Numbered from the stretch's first letter, positions 9,288 to 18,684 are shown. The stretch is 64,000 nt of DNA from CAVTLG01 sp963735495 (GCA_963735495.1 CAVTLG010000002.1:1240001-1304000), one strand, 5' to 3'. The notes: a model not told the origin generated them from the letters alone. A program made the numbers and translations.

Positions 9288-10871
9288 ATGACAATGCTGA
9301 TGAGTCGTAAGGCACTGGAAGAGTATGGATTAGTCAATCTGGGTGCCATTCACTGGAATCTTGCTCCCGCGCAACTCGTGGAATGTGCTTTGGCGCGACG
9401 AGAAGGGCAGATTGCGTCGAATGGAGCATTCTGTGCAACGACTGGTGCATATACAGGACGTACACCGAAAGATAAATTCATTGTCTCGCATGATGACTAT
9501 GCACAAGATATATGGTGGGGCGATAACAATCATCCCATGTCAGCCGATGCGTTCGCCGGGATACGTCAGAGCCTGGCTGATTACTTGCAGGGACGTGAAG
9601 TCTATGTTTTGGACGCGGCGGCGGGTGCTGATCCCCGCTATCGCATGCCCATTCAGGTGATTACCGAGTTAGCCTGGCATAATCTGTTCGCCCATCAGTT
9701 GTTCTTACGCGCCAATGAGAGTGACCAGATGAGTGAGCGCCCAGGCTTCACGATTCTGTGTGTGCCTCATTTCCGCACGAACCCTCACGTGCATGGTACA
9801 CGTTCTGGGGCCGCCATCATTGTCGATTTTAAAGAGCGCCTGGTACTGATCGCTGGTACCGAATATGCGGGCGAAATGAAGAAGTCCATTTTCACGGTGC
9901 TGAATTTTCTTCTACCATCTGAAGGTGTCTTACCCATGCACTGCTCAGCAAATGTTGGCTCCGACGATGATGTTGCACTCTTCTTTGGTCTATCAGGTAC
10001 TGGGAAAACATCACTGTCAGCGGACCCTCATCGCCACCTGATTGGTGACGATGAACATGGCTGGGGCGACAATGGTGTGTTCAATTTTGAGGGCGGTTGC
10101 TATGCCAAGTGTATCAATCTCTCACAGGAATATGAGCCACAGATCTGGCAGGCGGTGCGCTTCGGTTCTGTCTGTGAAAATGTGGTGCTGGATGCGACAA
10201 CACGTGAGCCAGACTATCGTGATGCAACGTTGACCGAAAACACCCGCGTAGCGTATCCCGTCGAGTATATTGATAACGTCATACCATCGGGTACTGCAGG
10301 ACATCCACAGTCCGTCATCTTTCTCTCGGCAGACTCCTTTGGCGTGCTTCCGCCCATTGCAAAGCTGACCACAGAACAGGCAATGTACTACTTTTTATCA
10401 GGCTATACCAGTAAACTCGCTGGCACTGAAGCCGGTGTGACTACTCCACAGGCGACTTTTAGCGCCTGCTTTGGTGCTGCGTTCCTCCCATTGCGACCGG
10501 GCGAGTACGCGAATCTGCTGCGTGAGCGTATTGAGAAACACAATGTGCGCTGTTATCTGATCAATACCGGCTGGTCAGGCGGACCCTACGGTGTAGGGCA
10601 GCGCATTAACATTAACTATACCCGTGCTATGGTACAGGCCGCTATCAGTGGTGCGATTGAGCAGTCAGATATGCTCATCGATAGCACCTTTGGCTTCCGT
10701 GTACCAATACAGTGTCCAGGTGTGCCTGCTGACATACTCTGGCCGCGCAAAAACTGGCCGGACCCCGCAACCTATGATCAACAAGCCGCACTTTTAGCGC
10801 GACTATTCAAAGAGAACTTTGCGCAGTTTGCTTTTCTAGCGGATGAAGTGCGCAATGCTGGCCCTCGATAA
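9288..10871 (+). CDS. pckA: Phosphoenolpyruvate carboxykinase (ATP)
   Basis: It converts oxaloacetate plus ATP to phosphoenolpyruvate, the first step of gluconeogenesis. At 527 residues it matches the ATP-dependent class. Diagnostic segments are TGRTPKDKFIV near the N-terminus, the metal-binding segment AGTEYAGEMKKSIF, the P-loop GLSGTGKTSLSADPHR, and GDDEHGWGDNGVFNFEGGCYAK. An AAAAGGAG site about 10 bases before the ATG supports this start; an ATG seven bases earlier is out of frame. It follows gdhA by 167 bp, which suits amino-acid carbon being fed into gluconeogenesis, but the hairpin between them argues for separate control. A strong terminator follows at 10879. Confidence 0.97.
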   Translation: MTMLMSRKALEEYGLVNLGAIHWNLAPAQLVECALARREGQIASNGAFCATTGAYTGRTPKDKFIVSHDDYAQDIWWGDNNHPMSADAFAGIRQSLADYLQGREVYVLDAAAGADPRYRMPIQVITELAWHNLFAHQLFLRANESDQMSERPGFTILCVPHFRTNPHVHGTRSGAAIIVDFKERLVLIAGTEYAGEMKKSIFTVLNFLLPSEGVLPMHCSANVGSDDDVALFFGLSGTGKTSLSADPHRHLIGDDEHGWGDNGVFNFEGGCYAKCINLSQEYEPQIWQAVRFGSVCENVVLDATTREPDYRDATLTENTRVAYPVEYIDNVIPSGTAGHPQSVIFLSADSFGVLPPIAKLTTEQAMYYFLSGYTSKLAGTEAGVTTPQATFSACFGAAFLPLRPGEYANLLRERIEKHNVRCYLINTGWSGGPYGVGQRININYTRAMVQAAISGAIEQSDMLIDSTFGFRVPIQCPGVPADILWPRKNWPDPATYDQQAALLARLFKENFAQFAFLADEVRNAGPR

Positions 10872-10878
10872 CGGAGTC

Positions 10879-10918
10879 GAGGACGAAGAGTGCAGCGCAT
10901 TCTTCGTCCTCTCTTTTT
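10879..10918 (+). terminator. Rho-independent terminator after pckA
   Basis: GAGGACGAAGA (10879-10889) pairs perfectly with TCTTCGTCCTC (10901-10911). An 11-base loop separates the arms and a TCTTTTT tract follows. Confidence 0.9.
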
Positions 10919-10934
10919 AGGAGGACTTTAAGCT

Positions 10935-11252
10935 ATGACACGTGAAAGCTACAGATCTCGTGTGCAAATATCCGATATTCAGTGGGACACACCAGGACAT
11001 TCACTGATCGTCGGTGGTACTAAGGTCATCTTGACAAGGACCGAATATCGGTTATTCTATCCTCTAAGACATGGTTGGCCGCTTACTTATGCTGACCTGG
11101 CACATCTTGTCTACAACTGCAAGGCGGACGAAAAGGTGCGCTCAATGATGGACAAACATATTGACAGGATTCGCAATAAGCTACGCGGAACCGGTGTCTA
11201 TGTTTACTGTGTCCTTGGTTATGGATACTTATTGCTCCAGGAAAGCGTCTGA
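10935..11252 (+). CDS. Orphan winged-helix DNA-binding protein (OmpR/PhoB C-terminal type)
   Basis: A 105-residue protein that is almost entirely a Trans_reg_C-type winged helix. It has the beta strand pair LIVGGTKVILTRTEYRLFYPL, helices YADLAHLVYNCKADEKVRSMMDKHIDRIRNKL, and the wing GTGVYVYCVLGYGYLLL. No receiver domain precedes it and no histidine kinase is close, so it is not an ordinary response regulator. Such single-domain proteins can act as stand-alone regulators. A GGAG site 8 bases upstream fits the ATG. It may read the pckA region or the disrupted gene downstream; the target is unknown. Confidence 0.75.
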   Translation: MTRESYRSRVQISDIQWDTPGHSLIVGGTKVILTRTEYRLFYPLRHGWPLTYADLAHLVYNCKADEKVRSMMDKHIDRIRNKLRGTGVYVYCVLGYGYLLLQESV

Positions 11253-11399
11253 TCCAGGCAGGAGAGCAAATGAATTGGCAAAAAAAGCATTGCATGTAAT
11301 CTGACTAGACTGAAGCGAAATGTATGCATTGGTGCATATATCTCCTTCACGAAGCACAGCACCAGACGGCCTGAGCGTGTTATTCTCAAGGATAAACCC

Positions 11400-11969
11400 A
11401 TGGATACTACTACCGTTACGCATATTATCAGCCTTATTCTAGCCCCTGTCGTCATGATATCATCGTGTATAGTTTTTTTAAACGGACAATTCCAGCGCTA
11501 TGATGCCATTAGTGCACGTATGCGAACCATGATTTAAGAACGTTTCACCATCCTGAGTACAGCGGGTGATACGATCAACAGCGCCATGGAGGCGCTTGAT
11601 GATTTCAGCCAGCTGCGGCTACGTGAAATAGAAGTGCAGCTTCCTCACCTCTTAAAACGACATAGGATGCTGCATGACGCGGCGCTTATCCTCGGCCTGG
11701 CTATATTACTTTTTATCGTCAGTATGTTTCTCCTGGCATTGACATCCGTCATGAACTCACAACTGGCGGCGCTGCTGGCGTTACTTTCTTTCCTGGGAGG
11801 CATGACCACGGCCTTGCTTGGAGGGAGCATTGTTATGCGGGAAATTTACCAATCACATCGTTCAGTAACCTATGAAGTTATGCACGCGTTAAGCATGGGG
11901 AAGAGCGCGCCGCCGCTAACGGCCCCTCATATGCGCATACACCTACCCCACAAAGACCACCTCACCTGA
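11400..11969 (+). pseudogene. DUF2721-like membrane protein interrupted by an in-frame stop
   Basis: An ATG at 11400, preceded by AAGGA, opens MDTTTVTHIISLILAPVVM... and runs 45 codons to TAA at 11535-11537. The same frame continues without a break (ERFTILSTAGDTINSAMEALDDF...) through two more hydrophobic segments (AALILGLAILLFIVSMFLLAL and LAALLALLSFLGGMTTALLGG) to TGA at 11967. The whole translation has the order of DUF2721 proteins: one membrane helix, a short charged cytoplasmic part, two helices. A single C-to-T change of a CAA codon would explain the TAA. The ATG at 11586 could still give a truncated 127-residue product lacking the first helix. Sequencing error or readthrough cannot be excluded. 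Confidence 0.7.
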
Positions 11970-12049
11970 TAATCTTTGTCCACGCAGATACGCGATACTT
12001 ACAACGACCGCGCTTTGAGGGGGAAATGGGGTAGGGGCGTCACCTCGCG

Positions 12050-13606
12050 CTGTCTTTTACCCACAACGTTCAAGTACAAAGAATGGTAGAATGAGAGGAG
12101 GGAAAGAAGAGAAAGAAAGAGGAAAGGCGAGAAAAGATGGAATGGAGTGGAAGGGAAAGTGCAACGGAATGGGCAGTGATGACGTATGGATCGGTGCGGC
12201 TGGAAGATGAACGGCGAACGCAACGAGCCGTGAAGATGGCAAGTGCACTGGCACGAGATCCGATGGGTTCATTGCCCAAACAATTGGGAGGGCAAGCAGC
12301 GACGAAAGCAGGGTACCGCTTCTTGGAGAGTGCGAAGACGAGCTATGAACAACTGATGGAGCCACATGAGCAGCAGACGAAAGAGCGGATGCAGCAACGC
12401 AAGCGGGTCTTGCTGATCCAAGATATGACGGAAGTGGATTATGCGCACCATCCCAAAACGAGTGGATTGGGCCCCATCGGCAATGGGAGCCATCAGGGCT
12501 ACCTGCTGCAAACGGTGCTGGCGGTGGACCCGAGCAATAGGCAAGTGCTGGGCATAGCCACCCAGGAAGCGTTTTTGCGACAGCCCGCTCCAGCCGGAGA
12601 AACGAGTCACCAGCGAGGCAAGCGCAAACAGAAAGAAGCGGAGGTCTGGCAACGACAAGCACAGCAGATCGGGGAGGCACCAACAGGATGTGAATATATT
12701 CATGTGGGGGACCGAGGCAGTGATATCTTTGCGTTTTTGCGAGCGTGTCTCAAGCAGAACGGTGGCTTTGAGGTGCGCGTGCAGCATGATCGGAGAGTGG
12801 ATCTGCGGGTGGATCAAGCCGAGACCCCGCTTTCCCCCGGAGCGCTTCGTCATGGAAAGAAGCGACCAGCCGGACAAGAGCCCACCCAGCATCTCTTCGA
12901 GGAGGTGAGAAGTTGGCCATCGATGGGGCAAGACACGATCCAGTTGGATGGCAATCACAAGCGCAAGCAACGAGCAGCCCACCTGAGCATCAGTTGGGGA
13001 ACGCTCCGGCTCTGGCCTCCCGATGGGCCAGCAGGCAAAGGAGAGGTGCCACTGGTGGTCACCGTGGTCAGAACCTGGGAAGCCAACCCACCAGAAGGGC
13101 AAGAGGCGCTCGAATGGCTGCTGGTAACCTCGGTGGCAGTCCAGAACGAAGAGGACGCCTGGGAGCGGGTCGAATGGTATCGCATGCGCTGGATCGTGGA
13201 GGATTATCACCAATGTCTCAAAACGGGCTGTCAGATTGAGGCACGTCAGGTGCAAACCTATGAGGGATTGCGCACCTTGTTGGGGTTTCTGGCTCCCTTA
13301 GCCGTGCGCCTCTTACAATTACGAGACGTGGCCCGCCAGGAGCCCGAGCGGCCTGCCCAGGAAGTCCTGCCAGCGGATGTGGTCAAAGTCGTGGCGCATC
13401 TGGCCCACGTTTCTGCTCAACGGTTGACCACGCAACGATGCTGGCACCGCATCGCTCAGGCGGGTGGGTATTTGGGACGCAAGGGAGATGGAGAGCCAGG
13501 TTGGAAAACCCTTTGGAAAGGATGGTTATACATCCAAACTCTCATCGAAGGGGTTCACCTAGCCTCTCAACTCTCACTCGAATAGAAAATTGTGGGTAAA
13601 AGACAG
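12050..13606 (+). mobile_element. Complete IS4-family (IS50-like) insertion sequence
   Basis: A 1557-bp element bounded by 17-bp perfect inverted repeats (12050-12066 CTGTCTTTTACCCACAA and its complement at 13590-13606). It is flanked by an 8-bp direct repeat ACCTCGCG (12042-12049 and 13607-13614), taken as the target duplication. It encodes one intact transposase. The ends start CTG-TCTT, reminiscent of Tn5/IS50 ends. The intact frame and identical flanks suggest recent insertion. Confidence 0.95.
12137..13585 (+). CDS. IS4-family DDE transposase (Tn5/IS50 type)
   Basis: A 482-residue transposase. The N-terminal DNA-binding region (WAVMTYGSVRLEDERRTQRAVKMASALARDP, GSLPKQLGGQAATKAGYRFLESAKTSYEQL) resembles the Tn5 transposase DNA-binding domain. 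The catalytic triad is readable: D in LLIQDMTEVDY, D in HVGDRGSD, and E in the YREK signature, where YRMRWIVEDYHQCLK matches Y-x2-R-x3-E-x6-K exactly. It fills almost the whole element, starting 87 bp inside the left end and stopping 21 bp before the right end. Nothing suggests inactivation. It is also the likely mover of the 160-bp non-autonomous element at 61718-61877, which has the same ends. Confidence 0.95.
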   Translation: MEWSGRESATEWAVMTYGSVRLEDERRTQRAVKMASALARDPMGSLPKQLGGQAATKAGYRFLESAKTSYEQLMEPHEQQTKERMQQRKRVLLIQDMTEVDYAHHPKTSGLGPIGNGSHQGYLLQTVLAVDPSNRQVLGIATQEAFLRQPAPAGETSHQRGKRKQKEAEVWQRQAQQIGEAPTGCEYIHVGDRGSDIFAFLRACLKQNGGFEVRVQHDRRVDLRVDQAETPLSPGALRHGKKRPAGQEPTQHLFEEVRSWPSMGQDTIQLDGNHKRKQRAAHLSISWGTLRLWPPDGPAGKGEVPLVVTVVRTWEANPPEGQEALEWLLVTSVAVQNEEDAWERVEWYRMRWIVEDYHQCLKTGCQIEARQVQTYEGLRTLLGFLAPLAVRLLQLRDVARQEPERPAQEVLPADVVKVVAHLAHVSAQRLTTQRCWHRIAQAGGYLGRKGDGEPGWKTLWKGWLYIQTLIEGVHLASQLSLE

Positions 13607-13685
13607 ACCTCGCGTGCGCCCGGGGGCGGTCGCAAGGACACGCCCCTACCCCATTTCCTAACGTTTTCCCCGGAAGGATGGAGAC

Positions 13686-14156
13686 TTTATTTTTTTTCTT
13701 CCCTATCCACTATTACACAAAAAAGCTAGCGATTGGCATATTACAAAATAGTGCATAGGAGATGATTCACTACTTTTATACTCTCAAAGCTAGCGAGATA
13801 CCGGTACAACAAATGCGGCGCAACATGCTTCGATGACCAGGAATGTTGTTATTTAACATCGACCAGAAGCTGGCTGTGCGTGCGCATCCGGCGGTCTTAG
13901 ACGGCTCGCTGTAGCCAGATAACGTGAGCGTCGCTTTTCTACTCATCTTAGTCGTTCTATAAGCGCAAGGAGTAACGACAAAACGCAACCTTTCCGCTAC
14001 CTAATGTTAACGTTGCAAGCATGTACAACCACAGCCATTTATTGTATTATATAATCACAGCCATTTGTGACGTTAGCAGCTATAAGTGTTTACATTTATA
14101 AGTGTTTATTATATCAAATATATAGGCACTATAAGTAATATAAAGAGATTACGTGT
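13686..14156. other. AT-rich intergenic stretch with short direct repeats
   Basis: No convincing gene is visible. At 14029-14115 there are two imperfect direct repeats in a row, CACAGCCATTT (twice, about 25 bp apart) and ATAAGTGTTTA (twice, adjacent), in very AT-rich DNA. It precedes the deacetylase remnant and may contain the original promoter of that gene. Confidence 0.4.
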
Positions 14157-14290
14157 TTTCGATGGGGAGATGAAATACGTGATGTTCAAGAGGACAACGA
14201 CTCAATAGTGACCATCACCAGCTTACAGCTCAACATTACTGCTGTGTGGCTGCAAAATACCCGCTTAGTCGAGATCCAGGCTTGGGGGAA
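14157..14290 (+). pseudogene. Internally deleted remnant of the adjacent PIG-L deacetylase gene
   Basis: Bases 14157-14205 match the start region of the intact gene (14514-14562, shared AAGAGGACAAC and flanking bases). They run directly into about 85 bases matching that gene's 3' end (compare 17083-17155: CGAGCTTACAGCTCAA, CGAGATCCAGG). The start codon is degraded (ATG to ACG, then TGA). So a former second copy lost nearly all of its 2.6-kb interior, leaving its two ends fused. Confidence 0.7.
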
Positions 14291-14531
14291 TGAAGCATCA
14301 ACAGTAGGGATGGGGTTAGCTCCATCGACGCCCACAACATCATAAAAAGGGAGGGATACATGAACGATTCCTGCACGTTGGCCGCTATTGGGATTGCCTA
14401 CGTCTCTGTATAGAGCAGGACATCGGCACTTACGCGCATTTGTCATTTCGGCAAATGTAAATGCATTGTAGTTATCAATATGTGTTATATCTAATATATG
14501 GATAGTGTGTATTTTGAGGAGGAAATGAGAT

Positions 14532-17159
14532 ATGCGGTGGTCAAGAGGACAACAACTCATAGGGGGAATAGAGAAACTGGCAACGGAATTACGTTCCCCG
14601 CATAATGGCTTCTCACGTCGGTCCTTTCTGGTGGGTGCTGGTGTGGTTGTCGTAAGTATTAACCTTGTACCGTTTGATACTACTAAAATAGCTTCGGCTG
14701 CTAGCGGGTCAACGCTCAACTTTGTTGCTCATGAGGATGATGATCTACTCTTTCTCAGCCCAGACTTGCTGCATGCCATTCAAGCTGGTCGCACCGTCAG
14801 AACGGTCTTCCTGACAGCAGGCGATGCGGGTGATAACGCCGCTTATTGGGGAGGACGCGAAGCTGGTGCACAGGCCGCTTACGCTCTGATGTGCGGAGTT
14901 GCTAATACCTGGACGCAGACGGATGCAGGGATTAGCGGACACCCAATCCCGGTTTTTACGCTCTCTGCGTATCCGTTAGTCTCTCTCGCTTTTATGCGAC
15001 TCCCCGATGGCAACCTCGATGGTTCCGGGTTCTCGTCTACCAATTATGAGAGCTTACAGGATCTCTGGACAGGTTCGATCACAACCATCCACGCCATTGA
15101 CGGCTCGTCAAGCTACACGAAAGCGACATTAACAAGTACGCTTGCCGCTTTGATGTCGTCTTTCCTGCCGGATCAAGTCAATATGCAGGATTATGTTGGC
15201 ACTTATGGTGACGGTGATCACAGCGACCATCACTCAGCTGCTTACCTGGTGCAGGCCGCCTTGCAGCAGTATGCAACGCCCTATTCCTTTACCGGCTATG
15301 AAGACTACAACACCGCTGCTCTTGCAGCTAACGTCACAGGCACTGATCTCACAGCCAAGCAGAACGCATTTTTCACCTATGCGCAGGATGACGCCAACGT
15401 TTGTGGCAGTAACTCGAGCTGTGCTGGTTCAAACTACGCTCTCTGGCTGCAGCGTCAATACACCGTGGGATCGGGAACTGGTGGAGGCAACCAGGCACCA
15501 GTCGCTAATGCCGGTGCAAACCAGGCTGTTCAGGTGAGCACTACGGTCCAACTCGATGGATCAGGCAGTACCGGGAGTGCGTTGACCTACCTGTGGACGC
15601 AGACGGCTGGTACAGCGGTGACGCTCTCCAGCACGACGGCGGTGAAACCCACCTTTACCGCACCGGCCAGCGCGACCACGCTGACCTTTCAACTGGTGGT
15701 CAACAATGGGCAAACCAGTAGCAGTCCCTCCACCGTCACCATCACCGTCAGTAGCAGTAGCGATCTCGCCCTTTTCGCGACAGCCACAGCTTCATCCCAG
15801 AATACCAGTACCGCGCAGACCGCGGATAAGGCTATTGATGGGGTGATCGATGGCTATCCAGGTGATTATACCAAGGAGTGGGCGACTATCGGCGGCGGAG
15901 TTGGTAGCTGGCTCAAGCTGACCTGGGCAAGCGCACAAACGGCGAATGAGATTATTCTCTATGACCGTCCGAACACGGATGATCAGATCACCGGTGGCAA
16001 TATTCAATTTAGTGATGGCAGCAGTATCACCATTGGTGCACTCAATAATGATGGGACGGCGACGAGTTTCACGTTTACCGCAAAGACCTTCACGAGCCTC
16101 CAATTCAACATCACGTCGGTGAGTGCTTCGACGCAAAATGTCGGACTGGCCGAGATCCAGGTTTATAACAATAGTAGTGGAGGGAGCCAGGCTCCAGTTG
16201 CCAATGCTGGTACAAGTCAATCAGTCCAGACAGGCGCTACCGTCACCCTCGATGGATCGGGCAGTTCAGATCCGGCAGGCAAGACGTTGACCTACCTGTG
16301 GACACAGACGGCTGGTACAACGGTGACGCTCTCCAGCACGACGGCGGTAAAACCCACCTTTACCGCACCGGCCAGCGCGACCACGCTGACTTTTCAACTG
16401 GTGGTCAACAATGGGCAAACCACTAGTAGTCCCTCCACCGTCACCATCACTGTGACAGCTGCGCAGGCTCCAGTTGCTAATGCCGGTACAAGTCAATCAG
16501 TCCAGACGGGCGCTACCGTCACTCTCGATGGATCTGGCAGCTCAGACCCGGCAGGCAAGACGTTGACCTACCTGTGGACGCAGACGGCTGGTACAACGGT
16601 GACGCTCTCCAGCACGACGGCGGTAAAACCCACCTTTACCGCACCGGCCAGCGCGACCACGCTGACTTTTCAACTGGTGGTCAACAATGGGCAGACCAGT
16701 AGTAGTCCTGCCACTGTCACTATCACTGTGAGCAGCCCCACTACCGATCTCGCTCTTTCCGCAACGGCAACGGCCTCATCACAGGATACCAGTACCGGTC
16801 AGACCGCGAATAAAGCTATTGATGGGGTGATCGATGGCTATCCGGGTGATTATACCAAGGAGTGGGCGACCGTTGGCGGCAAAGCCGGCAGTTGGCTCAA
16901 ACTGACCTGGGCGAGCGCGCAAACCATTGGTAGGATTGTGCTCTATGACCGTCCGAACACGAGTGATCAGATCACGGCTGGCAATATTCAATTTAGTGAT
17001 GGCAGTAGTGTGACCGTCGGTAAACTCACTAATAACGGTGCTGCTGTGACCATTACCTTCACAGCGAAGACTATCACGAGCTTACAGCTCAATATTACCG
17101 CAGTGAGTTCTTCGACACAAAATGTTGGGTTAGCCGAAATCCAGGTTTATGCGAGTTAA
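14532..17159 (+). CDS. Tat-exported PIG-L family deacetylase with PKD-like and F5/8C carbohydrate-binding modules
   Basis: An 875-residue secreted protein. A twin-arginine signal (SRRSFLVGAGVVVVSINLV, residues 28-46) precedes a PIG-L/LmbE-type deacetylase domain (about 62-300). Its metal motif AHEDDD (H67, D69, D70) and the distal HSDHH pair (near 223-227) fit a zinc N-acetyl-sugar deacetylase. The C-terminus alternates modules: PKD/K319-like (322-409), F5/8 type C galactose-binding-like (410-545), two more PKD-like (553-645, 646-736) and a second F5/8C (738-875). The PKD-like units are almost identical in DNA, a sign of recent duplication. A GGAGG site precedes the ATG. It probably deacetylates exported polysaccharide or cell-wall glycan at the start of the exopolysaccharide locus. 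Confidence 0.9.
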   Translation: MRWSRGQQLIGGIEKLATELRSPHNGFSRRSFLVGAGVVVVSINLVPFDTTKIASAASGSTLNFVAHEDDDLLFLSPDLLHAIQAGRTVRTVFLTAGDAGDNAAYWGGREAGAQAAYALMCGVANTWTQTDAGISGHPIPVFTLSAYPLVSLAFMRLPDGNLDGSGFSSTNYESLQDLWTGSITTIHAIDGSSSYTKATLTSTLAALMSSFLPDQVNMQDYVGTYGDGDHSDHHSAAYLVQAALQQYATPYSFTGYEDYNTAALAANVTGTDLTAKQNAFFTYAQDDANVCGSNSSCAGSNYALWLQRQYTVGSGTGGGNQAPVANAGANQAVQVSTTVQLDGSGSTGSALTYLWTQTAGTAVTLSSTTAVKPTFTAPASATTLTFQLVVNNGQTSSSPSTVTITVSSSSDLALFATATASSQNTSTAQTADKAIDGVIDGYPGDYTKEWATIGGGVGSWLKLTWASAQTANEIILYDRPNTDDQITGGNIQFSDGSSITIGALNNDGTATSFTFTAKTFTSLQFNITSVSASTQNVGLAEIQVYNNSSGGSQAPVANAGTSQSVQTGATVTLDGSGSSDPAGKTLTYLWTQTAGTTVTLSSTTAVKPTFTAPASATTLTFQLVVNNGQTTSSPSTVTITVTAAQAPVANAGTSQSVQTGATVTLDGSGSSDPAGKTLTYLWTQTAGTTVTLSSTTAVKPTFTAPASATTLTFQLVVNNGQTSSSPATVTITVSSPTTDLALSATATASSQDTSTGQTANKAIDGVIDGYPGDYTKEWATVGGKAGSWLKLTWASAQTIGRIVLYDRPNTSDQITAGNIQFSDGSSVTVGKLTNNGAAVTITFTAKTITSLQLNITAVSSSTQNVGLAEIQVYAS

Positions 17160-17171
17160 ACCTGCATAGTG

Positions 17172-17212
17172 TGGAGCGTCGGGAAGAGGCAATGCCTTCT
17201 CCCGACGCTCCA
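17172..17212. terminator. Bidirectional terminator between convergent genes
   Basis: TGGAGCGTCGGGA (17172-17184) and TCCCGACGCTCCA (17200-17212) form a 13-bp perfect stem, with further pairing in the loop (AGGC/GCCT). It lies between the PIG-L gene and the convergent glycosyltransferase gene. There is no long U-run. Confidence 0.75.
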
Positions 17213-17266
17213 TAATCCCCTATGTGATGGCCCGCATGACCTTTGGTGCCATCAGCTTTAATGCGG

Positions 17267-18517
17267 TTACGCTTTTGCGATGGTTGCTACTGGTTGTTTA
17301 TCTGCTGCTTGTGCACCTTCCAGGACCAGCCGGTAGATCTGCTCTACTTCATTCGCCAGGCGTTGAGGATTAAAATATTCTTCGACGCGTTGACGTGCAT
17401 ATGCGCCCATGCGTTCGCGCAGTGGAGCGTCGTTCACCAGCGTAAGAATATTTTCTGCCAGTTGCTGCACATCGTCTGGTTGTGAGAGCAGGCCCGATTT
17501 CCCGTGTTCGACAAACTCGCGTGGTCCCCCGCTATCCAGGGCAACAACGGCCTTTTTCATCGCCATTGCTTCAAGGATAGCCAGGCAAAACCCTTCCTCA
17601 AGTGCGGGCATGGTGTAGAGATCACAGGCCGCCAGAATCGCTGGAATATCTGAGCGCAGGCCCGTAAAGATAACCTGCTGGCTGAGTCCCAGATCGTGCG
17701 CTATCGCCTGTAAATCGGCAACATAGCTGCTGCTACCGGTGATAGGGTTTGGGGCATCTTCACCAACGATCAGGAAGCGAAAATCTGGTATGCGCTCTTT
17801 GATCTGGGCGAGCGCCCTTAAAACCTGTTCGTTGCCTTTCCAGGGTCCGACGCGACCAACAATGGCGCAGACCAGCGCCTCGGGCGGAATGTGAAATTCC
17901 TGCCGTATTGAACTTCCATTCGTCTGATAATCCCATTGGCTGGCATCCAGACTATTCAATGCATGGTGGACTCTCGCTGGCTGGCATCCGATAGCAATGG
18001 CAGAATCGGCGACAAATGCTGAAACTCCAATGATCCCGTCCGCCTGCCTCATGGCCCGCAAGACTGCTGGTCGCATCCAGCTTGCACATTTCGAATGCAC
18101 CTGAATCACGCTTTTGGCTCCGGTCATTTTTGCCAGGAAGACGCTGCATAACGCATCACGAGGCATTTCGGCGGCGTGGATAATATCTATCTGGTTCTGT
18201 TTTACATAATTGATGAGTCCCAGCAGACTCCCTGGCGTAGCTAAACCTGTGGCTAGCAGGTTTTTTGCCAGCTCAAATTTGGAGCCACCGAAGATGACTG
18301 GACCGAAGTTGGTTGGGCGTAGATGCAGGTCGGGAATGATTTCAAACCTGCTGTATGCTGGCGTTTTTGCGCCGCCTGCTCCTACGGCACAGGCGGCATG
18401 TATCTCTACACGCTCTCGATCAAAATGTTGCAGTAGCATGCGATGCACATTCGCGATTGACCACGACCACGTCTGTGCCTGGGACTGTAAGAACAGTACA
18501 CGGATTTTCTTCTGCAT
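17267..18517 (-). CDS. Glycosyltransferase family 4 (GT-B)
   Basis: A 416-residue retaining glycosyltransferase. The C-terminal domain shows the family-4 features GRVGPWKGNEQVLRALAQI, FLIVGEDAPN, and the donor-binding EX7E motif in ALEEGFCLAILEAMAMKKAVVALDSGGPREFVEHGKSGLL. The N-terminal acceptor domain begins KKIRVLFLQSQAQTWSW. I place the start at the ATG of 18517 because AAGGATGAG sits just before it; an ATG at 18544 lacks such a site. It would transfer a sugar from a nucleotide donor to a growing lipid-linked oligosaccharide at the cytoplasmic membrane. Sugar specificity is unknown. It is convergent with the PIG-L gene. Confidence 0.9.
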   Translation of the reverse strand: MQKKIRVLFLQSQAQTWSWSIANVHRMLLQHFDRERVEIHAACAVGAGGAKTPAYSRFEIIPDLHLRPTNFGPVIFGGSKFELAKNLLATGLATPGSLLGLINYVKQNQIDIIHAAEMPRDALCSVFLAKMTGAKSVIQVHSKCASWMRPAVLRAMRQADGIIGVSAFVADSAIAIGCQPARVHHALNSLDASQWDYQTNGSSIRQEFHIPPEALVCAIVGRVGPWKGNEQVLRALAQIKERIPDFRFLIVGEDAPNPITGSSSYVADLQAIAHDLGLSQQVIFTGLRSDIPAILAACDLYTMPALEEGFCLAILEAMAMKKAVVALDSGGPREFVEHGKSGLLSQPDDVQQLAENILTLVNDAPLRERMGAYARQRVEEYFNPQRLANEVEQIYRLVLEGAQAADKQPVATIAKA

Positions 18518-18627
18518 CTTCTCATCCTTTATACAACCTCTCATGGAAGAGGCTGCACTTTCCCCTTATTATCTGTGTTGCTTGACCTATCTTTGTCACT
18601 CTTTGGGCCTGCAACATCGATGATCGC

Positions 18628-18684
18628 TCGGCCCCCCCGTCCATGGGGGCGACGTTTCCCCACCAGGGGTGGAGACCTACCAGT
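18628..18684. repeat. Decayed family-1 repeat remnant
   Basis: CCGTCCATGGGGGCGACGTT followed by TCCCC and GGTGGAGACC matches the left and right edges of full copies (for example 21586-21769) with the palindromic core missing. The rest of the gap to 19081 is AT-rich and holds the promoter region of the next gene. Confidence 0.55.

Larger units (their letters stand above)
12009..13685. repeat. Family-1 palindromic repeat, copy a, interrupted by the IS
   Basis: The two halves, about 12009-12049 and 13607-13685, rejoin into one palindromic element once the IS and one copy of ACCTCGCG are removed. The arms GGGGTAGGGGCGT and ACGCCCCTACCCC are complementary, and the right edge GGAAGGATGGAGA matches other copies. 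The left edge is poorly preserved. Confidence 0.75.

Noticed and set aside
12269..13255. Long open frame on the minus strand inside the IS
   Set aside because: It is antisense to the clear DDE transposase and has no family features or ribosome site.
14186..14719. 177-codon minus-strand frame before the PIG-L gene
   Set aside because: It overlaps the start of the PIG-L gene and the remnant in antisense; no coding signature.
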